64,000 nt of DNA from Shinella sp. UYSO24 (GCA_902167985.1 CABHNZ010000014.1:1-64000); one strand, 5' to 3'; positions 18,778 through 30,666 are shown, counted from the first letter of the stretch. Translations and numbers: made by a program. The notes: generated by a model from the letters alone, not told the origin.

Positions 18778-19772
18778 CTAGCGACCGACCTCCACGACCA
18801 CACGTCCCCTAATTTTGCCCTCGACAATGTCTTGCGCCAAAGACGGCAATTCCGACAAAGGCTCGCACCGCGACATTGTTTCAATCTTTTCCGTCTTGAG
18901 GTGGGTTGCGAGGGTCTGCCAGGCGCGGAGCCGTTTCTGTGTCGGCGCCATCACGGAGTCGATTCCAAGCAGTGCCACACTGCGTAGGATATGCGGCAGC
19001 ACCGTCGTCGAGAGATCTGCCCCCCCTGCAAGCCCACAGGCGGCGACTGCCCCGCCGTAAACAGTCTGCGAAAGGGCGTTGGCAAGCGTCGTTGAGCCCA
19101 CGGAATCCACAACGCCGGCCCAACGTTCCTTCTGCAAGGGGCCACCTTTCTCCGAAAGCGATGCCCGGTCGATGAGCGCGGATGCGCCAAGCGATGCAAG
19201 ATAATCGTGCATTTCCGGCCGGCCTGTCGATGCGGTGATCTTGTAACCCTTGTCTGCAAGCAGCTGATCGCCACCGACCCAACACCGCCAGCGGCACCGG
19301 TCACGAGAATTTCGCGGTCATCCCTGGTGATCGTGCCCCAATCCTCCAGCGCATCGACGGAAAGCGCTGCGGTATAGCCTGCCGTTCCTATTGCCATTGC
19401 CTGCGCCATGCTGAAGGCTTCCGGCAACGCAATCAGCCATTCCGCCTTTAGGCGTTGATATCTCGAATATCCGCCCCATTCCGTTTCTGAAAGCCCCCAG
19501 CCATTGACAATAACTCTATCGCCGGGGGCCCATTTATCCGACCGGGATTCGATCACGATACCCGCGAGATCAATGCCGCCTACCATGGGAGTGCGTCGGG
19601 CGATGCGCCCCTTGCCGGTCAGGGCAAGACCATCCTTATAGTTGACGGTCGAATAATGTATCTCGACGAGAACGTCATGATCGGGCAGGTCGGAGAGTTT
19701 CAACTGGCGGAAGCCCGCCTGCGGCTTGCCATCGGCCATATCGATGACCATTGCCTCAAATGTATCTGACAT
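18778..19772 (-). CDS. acuI: Acrylyl-CoA reductase (NADPH)-like zinc-independent MDR (AcuI/YhdH family), frameshifted
   Basis: About 331 residues after restoring one base near 19262. The N-terminal GroES-like domain shows STVNYKDGLALTGKGRI, GIDLAGIV and GDRVIVNGWGLSE. The Rossmann part has VTGAAGGVGSVAI and, in the other frame, GYKITASTGRPEMHDYLASLGASALIDR and GVVDSVGSTTLANALSQ. These are the hallmarks of the YhdH/AcuI quinone-oxidoreductase-like group, which reduces acryloyl-CoA to propionyl-CoA. No catalytic-zinc cysteine cluster is present, as expected for the group. It ends convergently toward the tRNA-end repeat and lies next to a FadR-type regulator. Confidence 0.85.
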
Positions 19773-19815
19773 GCGTTCCCCTTCTTACACATGAAATAAG
19801 GCTGTTCGCCTTTTG

Positions 19816-20568
19816 TCAGGTCTGAGGCGGAGCCTTCATCCTGTCGCGCGCATCCATTGCGGCTGTGTAGCTGTTACGGACATACGCCAGCAGGTCCGCC
19901 AACGCCTTTGTCGCGGCGACCGGGTCGCGCTTGGTGACGGCCTCCATGATCTGGCGGTGAAAGCCGGCAACCTTGCGGCGTTCGCGAACCCGGAAAACGA
20001 TCATGTTGGTGATCGGAATGAAGGATTCGATCACCGTGTACATCATCAGTTTCAGCGGGCCATTGCAGGTGGAATCTACCAGCGCGCGGTGGAAACGGAC
20101 GTCGGAGGCGCAGAAATCTTCATCGCTGATCGTCTCGTCCCGCTGAATTTCGATCTCCGCTGCCATTGCCTGAAGATCGGCATCGCCGTGATTATCACAA
20201 GCCAGCCGGCAACAGATCGTCTCTGTCTCAAGACGGGCGGTAATGATCTCGTCGATGTCGAATGCGCCGATGCCGACCAGCAGGGTCGCCGCCGCCGTAA
20301 TCGCCTTGGACAGGCCTTCCGGATCTGGTCGCTTGACGAAGTTGCCCCCAAGCGGACCACGCCTCGAATGAATGAGGTTTTGCGCCGCGAGCCGCTTCAG
20401 CGCCTCGCGCACCGTCGGCCGCGATATCCCGAAGCTCCTTGCCAGGTCCTCTTCCGTCGGAAGCCGCTCATCGATCTTCAGGCGGCCATCCATGATCGCG
20501 GACTTTATGTTTTCCGCAACCTGCTTGGCGATGCCAGCCCTCACGACCTCATCAAATTTCAGCGTCAT
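19816..20568 (-). CDS. GntR-family regulator (FadR/FCD subfamily)
   Basis: About 250 residues. The winged helix has LPTEEDLARSFGISRPTVREALKRLAAQNLI (about residues 38-68), and the FCD domain contains DVRFHRALVDSTCNG and GFHRQIMEAVTKRD with metal-binding His candidates. Start MTLKFDEVV at 20568 is preferred; 19 upstream in-frame residues look spurious. It is divergent from the FAD oxidase/IOR operon at 20704 and probably controls it. The shared 135-bp promoter region contains TTTGACAAA, a small palindrome at about 20643-20651. Confidence 0.92.
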   Translation of the reverse strand: MTLKFDEVVRAGIAKQVAENIKSAIMDGRLKIDERLPTEEDLARSFGISRPTVREALKRLAAQNLIHSRRGPLGGNFVKRPDPEGLSKAITAAATLLVGIGAFDIDEIITARLETETICCRLACDNHGDADLQAMAAEIEIQRDETISDEDFCASDVRFHRALVDSTCNGPLKLMMYTVIESFIPITNMIVFRVRERRKVAGFHRQIMEAVTKRDPVAATKALADLLAYVRNSYTAAMDARDRMKAPPQT

Positions 20569-20703
20569 AGAATGTCGTCCCAATCTCAGTGCCCATTGAT
20601 GCCACGAGCGCCGCGAGAACGCCACCGAAAATTGAATATAGGTTTGACAAATATAAGATAGGCGATAACCTGACTTCGATCCAGATAACCAAGGGGAACG
20701 AAA

Positions 20704-22160
20704 TTGGGCGGATCGACTGGTCGGGTGCAGGCCGCCCGAGGTGCCTTTGCGCCTGCAAACCGGCAGGCAGAGCTGCTGAGCCGTTTGAGCGAGAGGATTG
20801 GTGGCAACGCCATTCTTGCTGGCGATGACGTCGGTGATGGCTATCGCGGGGATGCAACAGACGAGCGCGGAGAGCGCCCGGCAATCGTTTTTCGGCCTTC
20901 GACCACGGCGGAAGTCGCCGCCATTCTTGAAGAATGCAATCGCTTGGGGCAGCCCGTCGTCGTGCAGGGCGGGAGGACTGGGCTTGCGGGTGGAGCGCGG
21001 CCCGGTGCTGGTGAAGTGTCGCTTTCGCTTGAGCGAATGGTGAGCCTGTCAGTGGTGGATGAGGATGCGGCCACGGTCATAGCTGAGGCCGGCGTCACGC
21101 TTCACGCGGTGCAGCAGGCAGCTGCAGACTGCGGCCTGTTCTTCGGTGTCGATATCGGCGCACGAGGCACTTCCACGATTGGCGGGAATGTCGCGACCAA
21201 TGCCGGCGGCATTCGCGTCTTGCGCTATGGCATGTATCGCTCACAGATCCTTGGGCTTGAGGTCGTGCTGGCGGATGGCACGGTGCTTACCAGCCTCAAG
21301 GGATTGCCCAAGGACAATTCGGGCTTCGATCTCAATCAGCTGTTTGTCGGAAGTGAAGGTGTGCTCGGTGTGGTCACGCGGGCCTGTTTGCGGCTGCATC
21401 CCGAGCCGCGATCGCAAGCCAATGCTTTTGCGGGTTGCCGTCCTTGAGCGCGGCGATTGCCCTTCTGAAGCATTTGCGTTCAGCGTTAGGCCCATCGCTG
21501 TCGGCCTTTGAAGTGATTTTTCCGAATGTTTATGACGGAGTTCTGTCGCTTACCGGAGTTCAGCCCCCTGTTGCATCCGGTTCCGGGATGTACGCCCTTG
21601 TCGAAATGCAAGGCCAGGACGAGGCTGGAGATAATGAGCGTTTTTCCCAAGCGCTGATGGCTTGCTACGAAAGCGGCATCGTGACGGACGTCGCTGTTTC
21701 AGGGTCGCTGCGCGAATATCACGCCATCTGGAAGCTCCGTGAGGCTGCCAGTGAATTCATCTTCTCGATGGATCACGTCTCCGGGTTCGATGTCAGCCTC
21801 CCGTTATCGAGCATGCAGGCTTTCCTGGATGCTGCGAGCGCCGAGATTGCGGCCGCTGATCCGAATGCCGAAATCTATATTTTCGGCCATCTCGGTGATG
21901 GCAATCTGCATTTTCTTGTCCGCACGCATCACCATGAGCGGATCGCCGACATAGCTCTTTCTGCAGTGATCCGTGCCGATGGTGCGATTTCCGCCGAGCA
22001 TGGAATTGGCCTTGAGAAGAAAAAGTGGCTGCCTCTCGGGCGCAGTGCGGCCGAGATGAATGCCATGCGCCGCCTGAAGGCAGCCTTTGATCCCAACAAT
22101 ATTCTTAATCCCGGCCGGGTATTCGATATGCCGTCGCCGGTCGTGCCGGAGCGTGCATAG
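20704..22160 (+). CDS. FAD-linked D-2-hydroxyacid dehydrogenase/oxidase (GlcD/D2HGDH family), frameshifted
   Basis: About 486 residues. The PCMH-type FAD domain is seen in RPSTTAEVAAILEECNRLGQPVVVQGGRTGLAGGA and GGNVATNAGGIRVLRYG (residues 60-190). The FAD_oxidase_C domain carries HLGDGNLHFLVR and ISAEHGIGLEKKKWL, with family His and Glu residues, and a C-terminal FDPNNILNPGRVF. The halves are in two frames, joined by one T near 21427. It starts with TTG at 20704 after AAGGGGAAC. The enzyme oxidises a D-2-hydroxyacid to the 2-oxoacid, a suitable feed for the next gene's 2-oxoacid oxidoreductase. Confidence 0.88.
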
Positions 22161-25100
22161 ATGCAGAACCTGTCGGATCCGGCCCGTGCATTGCCCGTCG
22201 AAAAAGGCCCGAGCCTTGATGACCGGTATACGGTAGACCGGGGAAAAATCCTCGTCTCGGGCACTCAGGCGCTGGTGCGTCTCCCGATGATCCAGCGGCA
22301 GCGCGATCTGGCAAGGGGCCTCAATACTGCCGGCTACGTTTCCGGTTATCGCGGTTCGCCGCTTGCAAGCTTCGACCGCGAGATGGCACGCGCCAAGACT
22401 TATCTCGATCAGAACCATATCCGCTTTCAACCCGGCCTCAACGAGGACATGGCGGCGACGGCCGTCTGGGGAACGCAGCAGACGGCGATGTTCTCCGGTG
22501 TCCGCTACGACGGTGTCTTCTCGATGTGGTACGGCAAGGGGCCGGGGGTTGATCGCACGATGGATGTGATCCGGCATGCAAATGCGTCGGCACCAACCCG
22601 AATGGCGGGGTGTTGTTGCTCGTCGGGGACGATCATGGTGCCGTCTCATCCACCTTGCCGCATCAGAGCGAGCACAACCTGATCTCGGCGATGGTGCCAT
22701 TGCTGTCGCCCGCCGGCGTTTCCGAATATATCGACTACGGTTTGCTGGGGTTTGCACTCAGCCGCTACTCGGGTGCGTGGATCGGCTTCAAATGTCAGAC
22801 CGAGATTGTCGAGTGCACGGCCACCGTCGATCTCGATCCCGACCATCCCGCGATTGTCTATCCGGATGCGCAGGGAAACCTTTCGCTTCGCTGGCCGGAT
22901 GGGCCGCATGCGATGGAGCGCAGGCTGGAAGACAAACTTTCAGCCGTTCACCGATTTGCCCGTCACAACGGCCTCGATCGCCGCATCTGGCAAGGGCAGA
23001 ACACCAGGGCGCGTCTCGGGATCGTTTCCACCGGCAAATCCTGGCTCGATCTGATGGGGGCCCTCTCGCGCCTGGGTATCGATGAGCAGCGGGCCGGCGA
23101 GCTCGGCATCCGGCTCTACAAGGTGGGTCTGGTCTGGCCAATCGAGCCGGAGGGTATCGCGCGATTTGCCGCTGACGTTGAGACGCTGCTGGTCGTCGAG
23201 GAAAAGCGCCCGATCATGGAAGACCAGATCAAGGCTCTGCTCTTCAACGTGCCATCCGATGAGAGGCCCCGGGTGTTCGGCAAGTACGGGCCTGCGGGCA
23301 CACCGCTTCTGTCTGCCGTCGGCGAGATCGATGCAGTGGCGGTCGGGAGAGCCATCCTTGCCGTGCTTGGGCCGCAGGCAGATGAGCTTGTGAGCCGGTC
23401 CCAGGCGATGGAGGCAATTGTTGCGGCCAGCGTGACGGAAAGTCCGGCACTCCGGCGCGATCCGTATTTCTGCTCCGGCTGTCCGCACAGCGTTTCGACC
23501 AAATTGCCTGAAGGAAGCCGTGCGTCGACTGGCATCGGATGTCACATGATGGTCATCGGGCTTGAGGACAGGAATACGTCGACCTTCACCCAGATGGGCG
23601 GTGAGGGCGGTGCATGGATCGGTCTGTCCCAGTTCACAGACGAGAAGCATATCTTCGTCAACATGGGTGACGGTACCTATTTTCACTCTGGCCTTCTCGC
23701 CATCCGCGCGGCCATTGCTGCCAAGGTCAGTGCCACTTACAAGATCCTCTATAACGATGCTGTGGCCATGACCGGCGGCCAAAAGCACGACGGCGAGGTC
23801 TCCGTGCCCGGTATTGTCGGCCAGATGCTGGCTGAGGGGGCTGCAAGAGTGGCCGTCGTCGCCGAGCGGCCAGAGGTCTGGCAGGGCCGCTTGCCGCGCA
23901 ATGTCACCATCAACCATCGCGACGAACTCGATCAGGTACAGCGTGAACTGCGCGAGATCAGCGGGGTGACGGTGCTGGTCTACGATCAGGTCTGTGCGGC
24001 GGAGAAGCGCCGGCGTCGAAAGCGCGGCGCACTGGCCGTCTCGGACAAGCGAGCCTTTATCAACGAACTGGTCTGCGAAGGATGCGGTGATTGTTCGGCC
24101 GTTTCCAACTGTATCTCGATCGAGCCGCAAGAGACCGAGTTCGGCCGCAAACGCAAGATCAACCAGTCGAGTTGCAATACCGACCTTTCCTGCATCAAGG
24201 GCTTCTGTCCGAGCTTTGTGACGGTGGAGGGCGGGAAGATCAGAAAGCCGGCTGCGAAAGCCCAGCAGGCTTCATTCGAAGACCTGCCGCTGCCGGTGAT
24301 GACGGATATCGGAGCGCAGCCCTATAACATGCTTTTGGCCGGTATTGGCGGGACAGGGGTAATCACCGTCAGCGCTGTCCTCTCCATGGCGGCGCATCTC
24401 GATGGTCTTTTTGTCCAGACGCTGGATCAGACCGGACTTGCACAGAAGAATGGCGCCGTCATTTCGCACCTTCGCGTGGCGCGGACATCTGACGCCCTGT
24501 CATCGGTCAGGATCGGCGTTGGCGAAAGCGATCTGGTGCTCGGCTTCGATATCGTCGTGTCGGCCGGCCGCAATGCGCTCTCGACCTTTGGCGCTGGCCG
24601 CACACGAGCCGTTCTCGACAATCACTTCGCGCCGACGGCATCTTTTGTCCAGAACACGGCTATCGATTTCCAGCAGGAGGCGACACTGAAACGCTGCGCC
24701 GGGCGGCCGGCGAAGAGGCGGTTTACCTCGTCTCGGCGACGAAACTCGGTGCGGCGCTGATGGGCGATGCGATTGCAGCCAACATGTTCCTGCTTGGTCA
24801 TGCATGGCAGCGTGGCCTCGTGCCGATCAGCCTTGCCTCCATCGACAAGGCGATTGCGCTCAATGGTACCGGCGTGGCGATGAACCGTGCCGCCTTCGGC
24901 TGGGGGCGCCGCTCGGCAGTCTCGCCCGATGTCGTGGCCATTGCCGCGGGAGTTGAGCTCGCGGAGGTCAAACCTGTCGAGACACTCGACAGCATGATCG
25001 AAAGCCGCGCGGTCTTTCTTACCGCCTATCAGAACGCCGCCTATGCACGTCGTTACCGGGCGCTGGTCGACGCTGCGCGGCACGCGGAAGATGCGCTCGG

Positions 25101-25670
25101 TGATGGCAAAGAGTTTGCGCTGGCCGTCGCCAGGAACGCCTTCCGCTTGATGGCCTACAAGGACGAATACGAGGTAGCCCGTCTGCATCGCGACCGGAGC
25201 TTCAAAGCTGCGTTGGAAGCGCAGTTCGAAGGTGACTTCGCCATCAAGCATCACCTCGCCCCACCCATCCTGTCACGTCGGATCGACAAGCGCACGGGAA
25301 ACCCGGCAAAGATCGCCATCCCGCAAAAAATGATCGGCCCGGCCTTCGCTCTTCTGGAAAGCTGCGCTTTCTGCGCGGCACGGTTTTCGATCCCTTCGGC
25401 CGTACCGAAGAGCGTCGCATCGAACGCCGCCTGATCGCCGACTATCAGAGGATGGTCGAGGATCTCACGAAACAGCTTTCCGTCGAAACGCTTGGCCATG
25501 CCGTCGCGCTTGCCCGATTGCCGGAAGAGATCAAGGGGTTCGGCCCCGTCAAGATGGCGTCGATCGGGCGCTTCGAAAAGAAGATGGCGGCTTTGCTTGC
25601 AGCGCCTGCCAATGACGAAAAACGAGCAGCGATGCCGGATCAGGATACGACCAAGAGGAAAAGCATATGA
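22161..25670 (+). CDS. Indolepyruvate:ferredoxin oxidoreductase-type fused 2-oxoacid oxidoreductase, three frameshifts
   Basis: About 1170 residues, the normal length of the fused IorA-IorB enzymes of aerobic proteobacteria. It oxidatively decarboxylates aryl- or other 2-oxoacids to the acyl-CoA. Visible are GTQALVRLPMIQRQRDLARGLNTAG, a TPP-binding region GDGTYFHSGLLAIRAA with ILYNDAVAMTGGQ, ferredoxin-type cysteine clusters (CEGCGDCSAVSNC and CNTDLSCIKGFCPSF), and the gamma-domain motif LAGIGGTGVITVSAVL. Single-base restorations near 22589, 24689 and 25358 connect four frame segments. The ATG directly follows the stop of the FAD oxidase, and the end overlaps the enoyl-CoA hydratase start (ATGA). 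Confidence 0.9.
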
Positions 25671-26486
25671 GCACTTCCGAAACCTTCGAGACGATCCTTT
25701 ACGAAAAGGACGCTCTGGATAAATTCGCGACGATCACCATCAATCGTCCCGAAAAGCTCAACGCGATGAACAAGACGACCGTGCGAGAAATCGACCGCGC
25801 GGTCGCCATGGCTGTCGCCGACAAGGAGGTCAACGCACTTATCATCACAGCGCGGGGCGCGCATTCTCGTCCGGCTATGATCTCCAGGGGGCAGATTACG
25901 ATGTCGATATCGAGGATTGGCATGCGGATATGTCGGAGAATGCCCAAGCTCTCCTCAACATCTGGAAGGCGCCGATTCCGGTCATTGCCTCAGTCAACGG
26001 TTACGCGCTTGCCGGTGCACTTGAACTGATGATGGCCTGCGATCTGGCCATTGCCAGCGACAACGCCAAGTTCGGCGAGCCGGAGGTCCGGCACAATTCC
26101 GGCCCGCCAGCGCTGTTCATGCCGTGGCTCCTGGCGACCCGTGACGTGCGATGGCTGATGTATACGGGCGATGTGGTCGACGCCGAGGAAGCCCTTCGCA
26201 TGCACCTCATCAACAAGATCGTGCCGGCCGATCAGTTGAAAGAAAAACCGAGAACCTCGCCCGCAAGCTGGCCCGCATGCCAGTGCCGGCAATCAAATTC
26301 GCCAAGTCCTCCATCAACAACCAGCAGATGGCAGCCGGCCTGATGACGTCGTTCGATTTCAACGTCCACGCCATCGCCGCCCTGCATGTCAGCCGCGATG
26401 GGCAGGAGTGGATGCGCAACCTCCAGAAGATGTCACTGAAGGAATATCTCGAGTTCCGCGATGCCCCGTTCAAAGGGCTCGACTGA
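25667..26486 (+). CDS. Enoyl-CoA hydratase/isomerase family protein, two frameshifts
   Basis: About 273 residues after restoring one base near 25857 and one near 26246. Crotonase features are ITINRPEKLNAMN at the start, SSGYDLQGADYDV, the oxyanion-hole strand VNGYALAGALELMMACDLAIAS, and GEPEVRH with the candidate catalytic Glu. It starts 4 nt inside the IOR gene, so the two are translationally coupled. In this context it likely processes the acyl-CoA made by the oxidoreductase, by hydration, isomerisation or hydrolysis. Confidence 0.88.
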
Positions 26487-26560
26487 CGCCGTTTTAAGCT
26501 ATCGCCGGCGGCACTCGTTCAAGGCTGCCGTCACCACCAATCAAGGAGGCAGGCTTCAGG

Positions 26561-27525
26561 ATGAAGACGATTACAGCGCCGGATGACGTGCAGGACAGCA
26601 TACCCGTCATCGATATTGCGCCGTTCATTGCGGGTGTCGAAGCGGGCGGGAAGGTCGTCACCGCCATTGAGGATGCCTGCCGCCAAACGGGTTTCTTCCT
26701 GGTGACAGGGCATGGCGTCAGCGCTGAGGTGACAGCCCGTCTCTACAATCTCGCGCGCGATTTCTTCGATGAGCCGCAGGCGTGGAAAGTCTTGCAAGGG
26801 AGAGGTACGGCGACAGAGGGCGGGGTTGCCTTCTCGCCGATCGCCGATGAGGCCCTTGCAGCGACCCTCGGCATCAAGACACCGGGCGATTACAAGGAAA
26901 GCCTGAACTTCGGCCCGCGCCTGCCCGGCGATGTCTGGCCGGCCAAGCCGGACGGACTTGCGCAGGCCTTTGCCGACTACTTCCTGGAGATGGAAAAGCT
27001 TGCAGGCCATCTGCGACGGGCGTTTTGCCAGGCGATAGGACTCGCGCCGGATTATTTCGAGCCGGCGTTTGAAAACCATCTCTCGGCGCTCCGGGTGATC
27101 AATTATCCGGAGCAGAAGGAGAGCCCGCTTCCGGGGCAACTCCGTGCCGGCGTTCACACCGATTACGGCTTCATGACCATCCTGCGGTCGGAAGCTTCGC
27201 CGGGCGGGCTTCAGGTCAAGAACCGGGCGGGTGACTGGCTGGATGCGCCAAATGTCGAGGGTGCCTACGTCATCAATATCGGCGACGCTTTCATGCGCTG
27301 GTCCAACGATGAATGGCTGTCCACACCGCATAGGGTCGCCAATCCGCCCGGTGCTTTCAAGGGCACCACGCGCCGCCAGTCCATCCCGTTTTTCTCAACC
27401 CCTCCAGGGACACGGTGATTGAGTGCCTCCCCCCCTTCGCAGCCAAGGGTGCGGCCAAATACGAACCGATCACCTACGGAGACTATATTTCACTGAAGAC
27501 CAGCCAGGCCTTCGGCAAAACCTGA
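26561..27525 (+). CDS. 2-oxoglutarate/Fe(II)-dependent oxygenase (isopenicillin-N-synthase-like), frameshifted
   Basis: About 321 residues. It opens with a DIOX_N-like domain (SIPVIDIAPFIAG, CRQTGFFLVTGHGV). The catalytic core holds the iron ligands HxD (GVHTDYGFMTIL) and the distal His in STPHRVANPP, with the 2OG-binding Arg in RRQSIPFF. The last 43 residues (NPSRDTVIECLPPFAAKG to the end at 27525) are in another frame, rejoined by one base near 27395. It lies 75 bp after the hydratase gene and 69 bp before the binding-protein gene. The substrate is unknown. Confidence 0.88.
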
Positions 27526-27593
27526 CGGAAAGAAGCGGAATACCGCCTTCCCGGAATGCATGACCAAGTCAGAACCAGTTTGAGGGAACTTCG

Positions 27594-28631
27594 ATGATGA
27601 ACATGAGCAGGCGGCAGGTTCTTGCCGGAATGGGTGGAATGACAGCGGCGGCCATGGCTGGCTTGCCGGCACGGGCACAATCCAGGACACTTGTCGTGCC
27701 GACACTCGGTGGCGCATGGGAGCAGTTCTGGCGGCAGACGCTGGCACCGGCCTTTACCGAAAAAAGCGGCGCGCAGGTGACGCTGGACGCAGGCAACGGA
27801 CGTGTCTGGAGCGCCAACCTGCGGGCTGCAGGGCCACAGAAGCCGCCATATTCGATCCTGATGACCAATGAGGCATTCGCATCGAGCCTGCGCAAGGAAG
27901 GCTTTTTCGAAAAGCTCGATCTGGCGAAATTGCCGAACTATGCCGATCTTTACCCGCTTGCCAAGAAGACCGACGGCTGGGGAGCCGTGGCCATGGTGTC
28001 GCCGATCGGCCTTGCCTATCGCACGGATATGGTCCAGACCCCGCCGAAAGGCTGGAAGGATCTTTGGGATAATCCGGAGTTCAAGGGGCGCATCGGCCTC
28101 TACAATTTTGCCAATACGGCCGGCAAGATGGAACTGATGCTGGCATCCAAGATCTTCGGCAAGGACCAGTATGACGTCGATGCCGGCTTCAAGGCGCTGG
28201 AAAAGCTCGGCCCCGTCATCCAGGCGGACTTCAATCTCTCGACTGGTATTGCATCCGGCGAATTTGTCGTCGCGCCCTTCGATTTCGGCGAAGTGGCACG
28301 TCTGCGCAACCAGGGCCTCCCGATCGACGTCGTTGTACCGGAGGAGGGGCTCCTGATGTTCGATCAGACGCTCAACATTCTCGCACACGGCCCCGAGAAG
28401 GATCTGGCCTATCAGTATGCCAATTTTCTTCTGTCTCCCGAAGGCCAGTTGCCGCTGATGAAGCAGTTCTTCGTTTCGCCGACCAATGCCAAGGTTGTCG
28501 TCCCAGACGATCTCAAGAAGGATGTGCCGATTTCCGGCGAAGTGATGGACAAGATCCTCACCTGGGACTGGGACTTCATGAACGAGAAGCAGGCCGGTTT
28601 TGCCGAGACCTGGGCCAAGATCATGAAATGA
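27594..28631 (+). CDS. Polyamine-type periplasmic substrate-binding protein (PotD-like)
   Basis: 345 residues, intact. The leader is MSRRQVLAGMGGMTAAAMAGLPARAQS (twin-arginine-like). The body begins TLVVPTLGGAWEQFWRQTLAPAF and has PIGLAYRTDMVQTPPKGWKDLWDNPEFKGRIG, standard for the spermidine/putrescine group. GAGGG precedes the ATG by 7 nt. It is the first gene of the second PotDABC set in this window. Confidence 0.92.
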   Translation: MMNMSRRQVLAGMGGMTAAAMAGLPARAQSRTLVVPTLGGAWEQFWRQTLAPAFTEKSGAQVTLDAGNGRVWSANLRAAGPQKPPYSILMTNEAFASSLRKEGFFEKLDLAKLPNYADLYPLAKKTDGWGAVAMVSPIGLAYRTDMVQTPPKGWKDLWDNPEFKGRIGLYNFANTAGKMELMLASKIFGKDQYDVDAGFKALEKLGPVIQADFNLSTGIASGEFVVAPFDFGEVARLRNQGLPIDVVVPEEGLLMFDQTLNILAHGPEKDLAYQYANFLLSPEGQLPLMKQFFVSPTNAKVVVPDDLKKDVPISGEVMDKILTWDWDFMNEKQAGFAETWAKIMK

Positions 28632-28747
28632 TCCTTGCCTTTTCCATGATGCAGCAACGACCGGATCGCCTCGTCGGGGCGGTCCGGCAATCCCCTTGAC
28701 GTAGCGAGATTTGCGGCACGCCGCACAGACAATCTGGAAGATCGATC

Positions 28748-29812
28748 ATGACCGAGGTGAGCATCGAAGGGCTGACCAAGCATTACGGTGCCTCGCGCGC
28801 CGTCAACGGCATTTCCGTCAAGATACGGCAGGGGGAGTTCATCTCGCTGCTTGGTCCATCGGGATGCGGTAAGACGACGACGCTGAAGATGATTGCCGGT
28901 TTCGAGGATGTCACATCGGGTGCTATCCGATTCGATGGGCAGGATGTTTCGCATGTGCCGGCGGAGAAGCGCGATATCGGCATGGTCTTCCAGAACTATG
29001 CGCTTTTCCCCCATATGACGGTGGCACAGAACCTCGCCTTCGGGCTGGAAATGCGCAAGGTTTCGCGGCCCGAGATCACTGCCCGCACCGCAAAGGTTCT
29101 GGATATGGTGCAACTGTCGGGATATGCCGACCGCTACCCGCGCCAACTGTCCGGCGGGCAGCAGCAGCGCGTGGCGCTTGCACGAGCGCTGGTCATAGAG
29201 CCGCGTATCCTGCTGCTCGACGAGCCGCTTGCCAATCTCGATGCCAAGCTGCGGGACGAAATGCGGGTGTTCATCCGCGATCTCCAGAAGCGGGTCGGCA
29301 TTACCACGGTCTATGTGACCCATGATCAAGCCGAGGCGATGACGATGTCGGACCGGATCGTCGTGATGTTCGGCGGTCAGATCGCGCAATATGGCGCGCC
29401 ATCCGACGTATATGACCGGCCGGCCAGCCTGGAGGTCGCCCAGTTCGTCGGGCAGGTGAATACCTTGCCCGGCCGTCTGAAGAGCCGAAGTGATGGCGGG
29501 ACGTCTGTCGTGGAGACCGTGCTCGGCACAGTTACTGTCAAAGGTAGCCTGCCGCCGACCGATGGCTCGATTCCAGTATTGCTAAGGCCTGAAGCCATCG
29601 AACTTGCAGCTGTGGGAAATGACGAGGCGGGTGTAACTGCCACCGTTTCCGAGAGCTATTATTCCGGCAGCCTGATCGACTATCGGTTGATCCTCGAGAG
29701 CGGCGAAACGCTCAGCGTCCAGACCTTTCCGCGAAGCCGCTTCCAGCCTGGTGATCGCGTGACGGTAAAGGTCGACCGCGAACGTTTCTGGGTGCCGGGA
29801 GCGACCGTATGA
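28748..29812 (+). CDS. Polyamine-type ABC transporter ATP-binding protein (PotA-like)
   Basis: 354 residues with intact Walker A GPSGCGKTT, Q-loop FQNYALFPH, signature LSGGQQQRVA, Walker B LLLDEPLANLD and switch VTHDQAEAM. A TOBE_2 domain follows (VLLRPEAIELAAVGND, C-terminal 100 residues). A hairpin-like GC stretch at about 28660-28690 separates it from the binding-protein gene. The stop overlaps the next permease start (GTATGAGG). Confidence 0.94.
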   Translation: MTEVSIEGLTKHYGASRAVNGISVKIRQGEFISLLGPSGCGKTTTLKMIAGFEDVTSGAIRFDGQDVSHVPAEKRDIGMVFQNYALFPHMTVAQNLAFGLEMRKVSRPEITARTAKVLDMVQLSGYADRYPRQLSGGQQQRVALARALVIEPRILLLDEPLANLDAKLRDEMRVFIRDLQKRVGITTVYVTHDQAEAMTMSDRIVVMFGGQIAQYGAPSDVYDRPASLEVAQFVGQVNTLPGRLKSRSDGGTSVVETVLGTVTVKGSLPPTDGSIPVLLRPEAIELAAVGNDEAGVTATVSESYYSGSLIDYRLILESGETLSVQTFPRSRFQPGDRVTVKVDRERFWVPGATV

Positions 29813-30666
29813 GGGGCCGCGCCAAATCCGCCTACCCGCTTTTGCTCATTGCACCCTCGGTATTGCTCCTCGGGCTGTTTCTTGTTCTGCCCTATCTCAA
29901 CATCGTGCTGATGAGCCTGCGCAACCCGGCCAACGGCTCGCCCTATGCGCCGGGATTTACAGCCGGAAATTACGTGCGGCTCGTCACCGATACGTTCTAC
30001 ATGCAGCAGATTGCCAATACGATCCTGATCGGTCTGGTGACGACCATTGTTTGTCTCGTTCTCGGCTTTCCGGTTGCCTGGCAGCTGTCGCGGGAGAAGA
30101 TGCGGTTTCGCGGCCTCGCCTATGGGCTCGTTCTGTCGCCGCTTCTCGTCGGCATCGTGATCCGCAGTTACGGGTGGACGATCCTGCTTGGAAATAACGG
30201 CATCATCAACAAGACGCTGATGAATTTGGGCCTGATCGATCGTCCGATCGGGCTGATGTATAATGCGCTCGGCATCGTCATAGCGCTCGTCCACGTCTTT
30301 CTGCCTTTTATGATCCTGCCGTTGATGAGCGCCTTGCAGGGCATCGACCCGTCGCTCAAGTCTGCGGCACGCTCACTTGGCGCGGGCAGGCTGACTGTCT
30401 TCAGGCGCGTGATTTTACCGCTTGCCATGCCGGGCATCCAGGCCGGCTGCATTCTGGTTTTCGTGCTTTCGCTCAGCGCTTACGTGACCCCGGCTCTGAT
30501 TGGTGGCCTGAGGGTCAAGACAATGGCGGTCAGCGTCGTCGATGCGCTGATCGACACATTCCAGTGGCCATTCGGCTCTGCCATGGCGCTGACGCTATCC
30601 CTCACCGGAGCGGTGATCGTCGTGATCTTCGCACGGCTCACCCGCATGAAGTGGAAGATGAACTGA
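29809..30666 (+). CDS. Polyamine-type ABC permease (PotB-like)
   Basis: 285 residues, intact, six membrane segments. The EAA loop is DPSLKSAARSLGAGRLTVFRRVILPLAMPGI (about residues 180-210). It overlaps both neighbours by 1-4 nt, so the transporter genes are tightly coupled. Confidence 0.94.
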   Translation: MRGRAKSAYPLLLIAPSVLLLGLFLVLPYLNIVLMSLRNPANGSPYAPGFTAGNYVRLVTDTFYMQQIANTILIGLVTTIVCLVLGFPVAWQLSREKMRFRGLAYGLVLSPLLVGIVIRSYGWTILLGNNGIINKTLMNLGLIDRPIGLMYNALGIVIALVHVFLPFMILPLMSALQGIDPSLKSAARSLGAGRLTVFRRVILPLAMPGIQAGCILVFVLSLSAYVTPALIGGLRVKTMAVSVVDALIDTFQWPFGSAMALTLSLTGAVIVVIFARLTRMKWKMN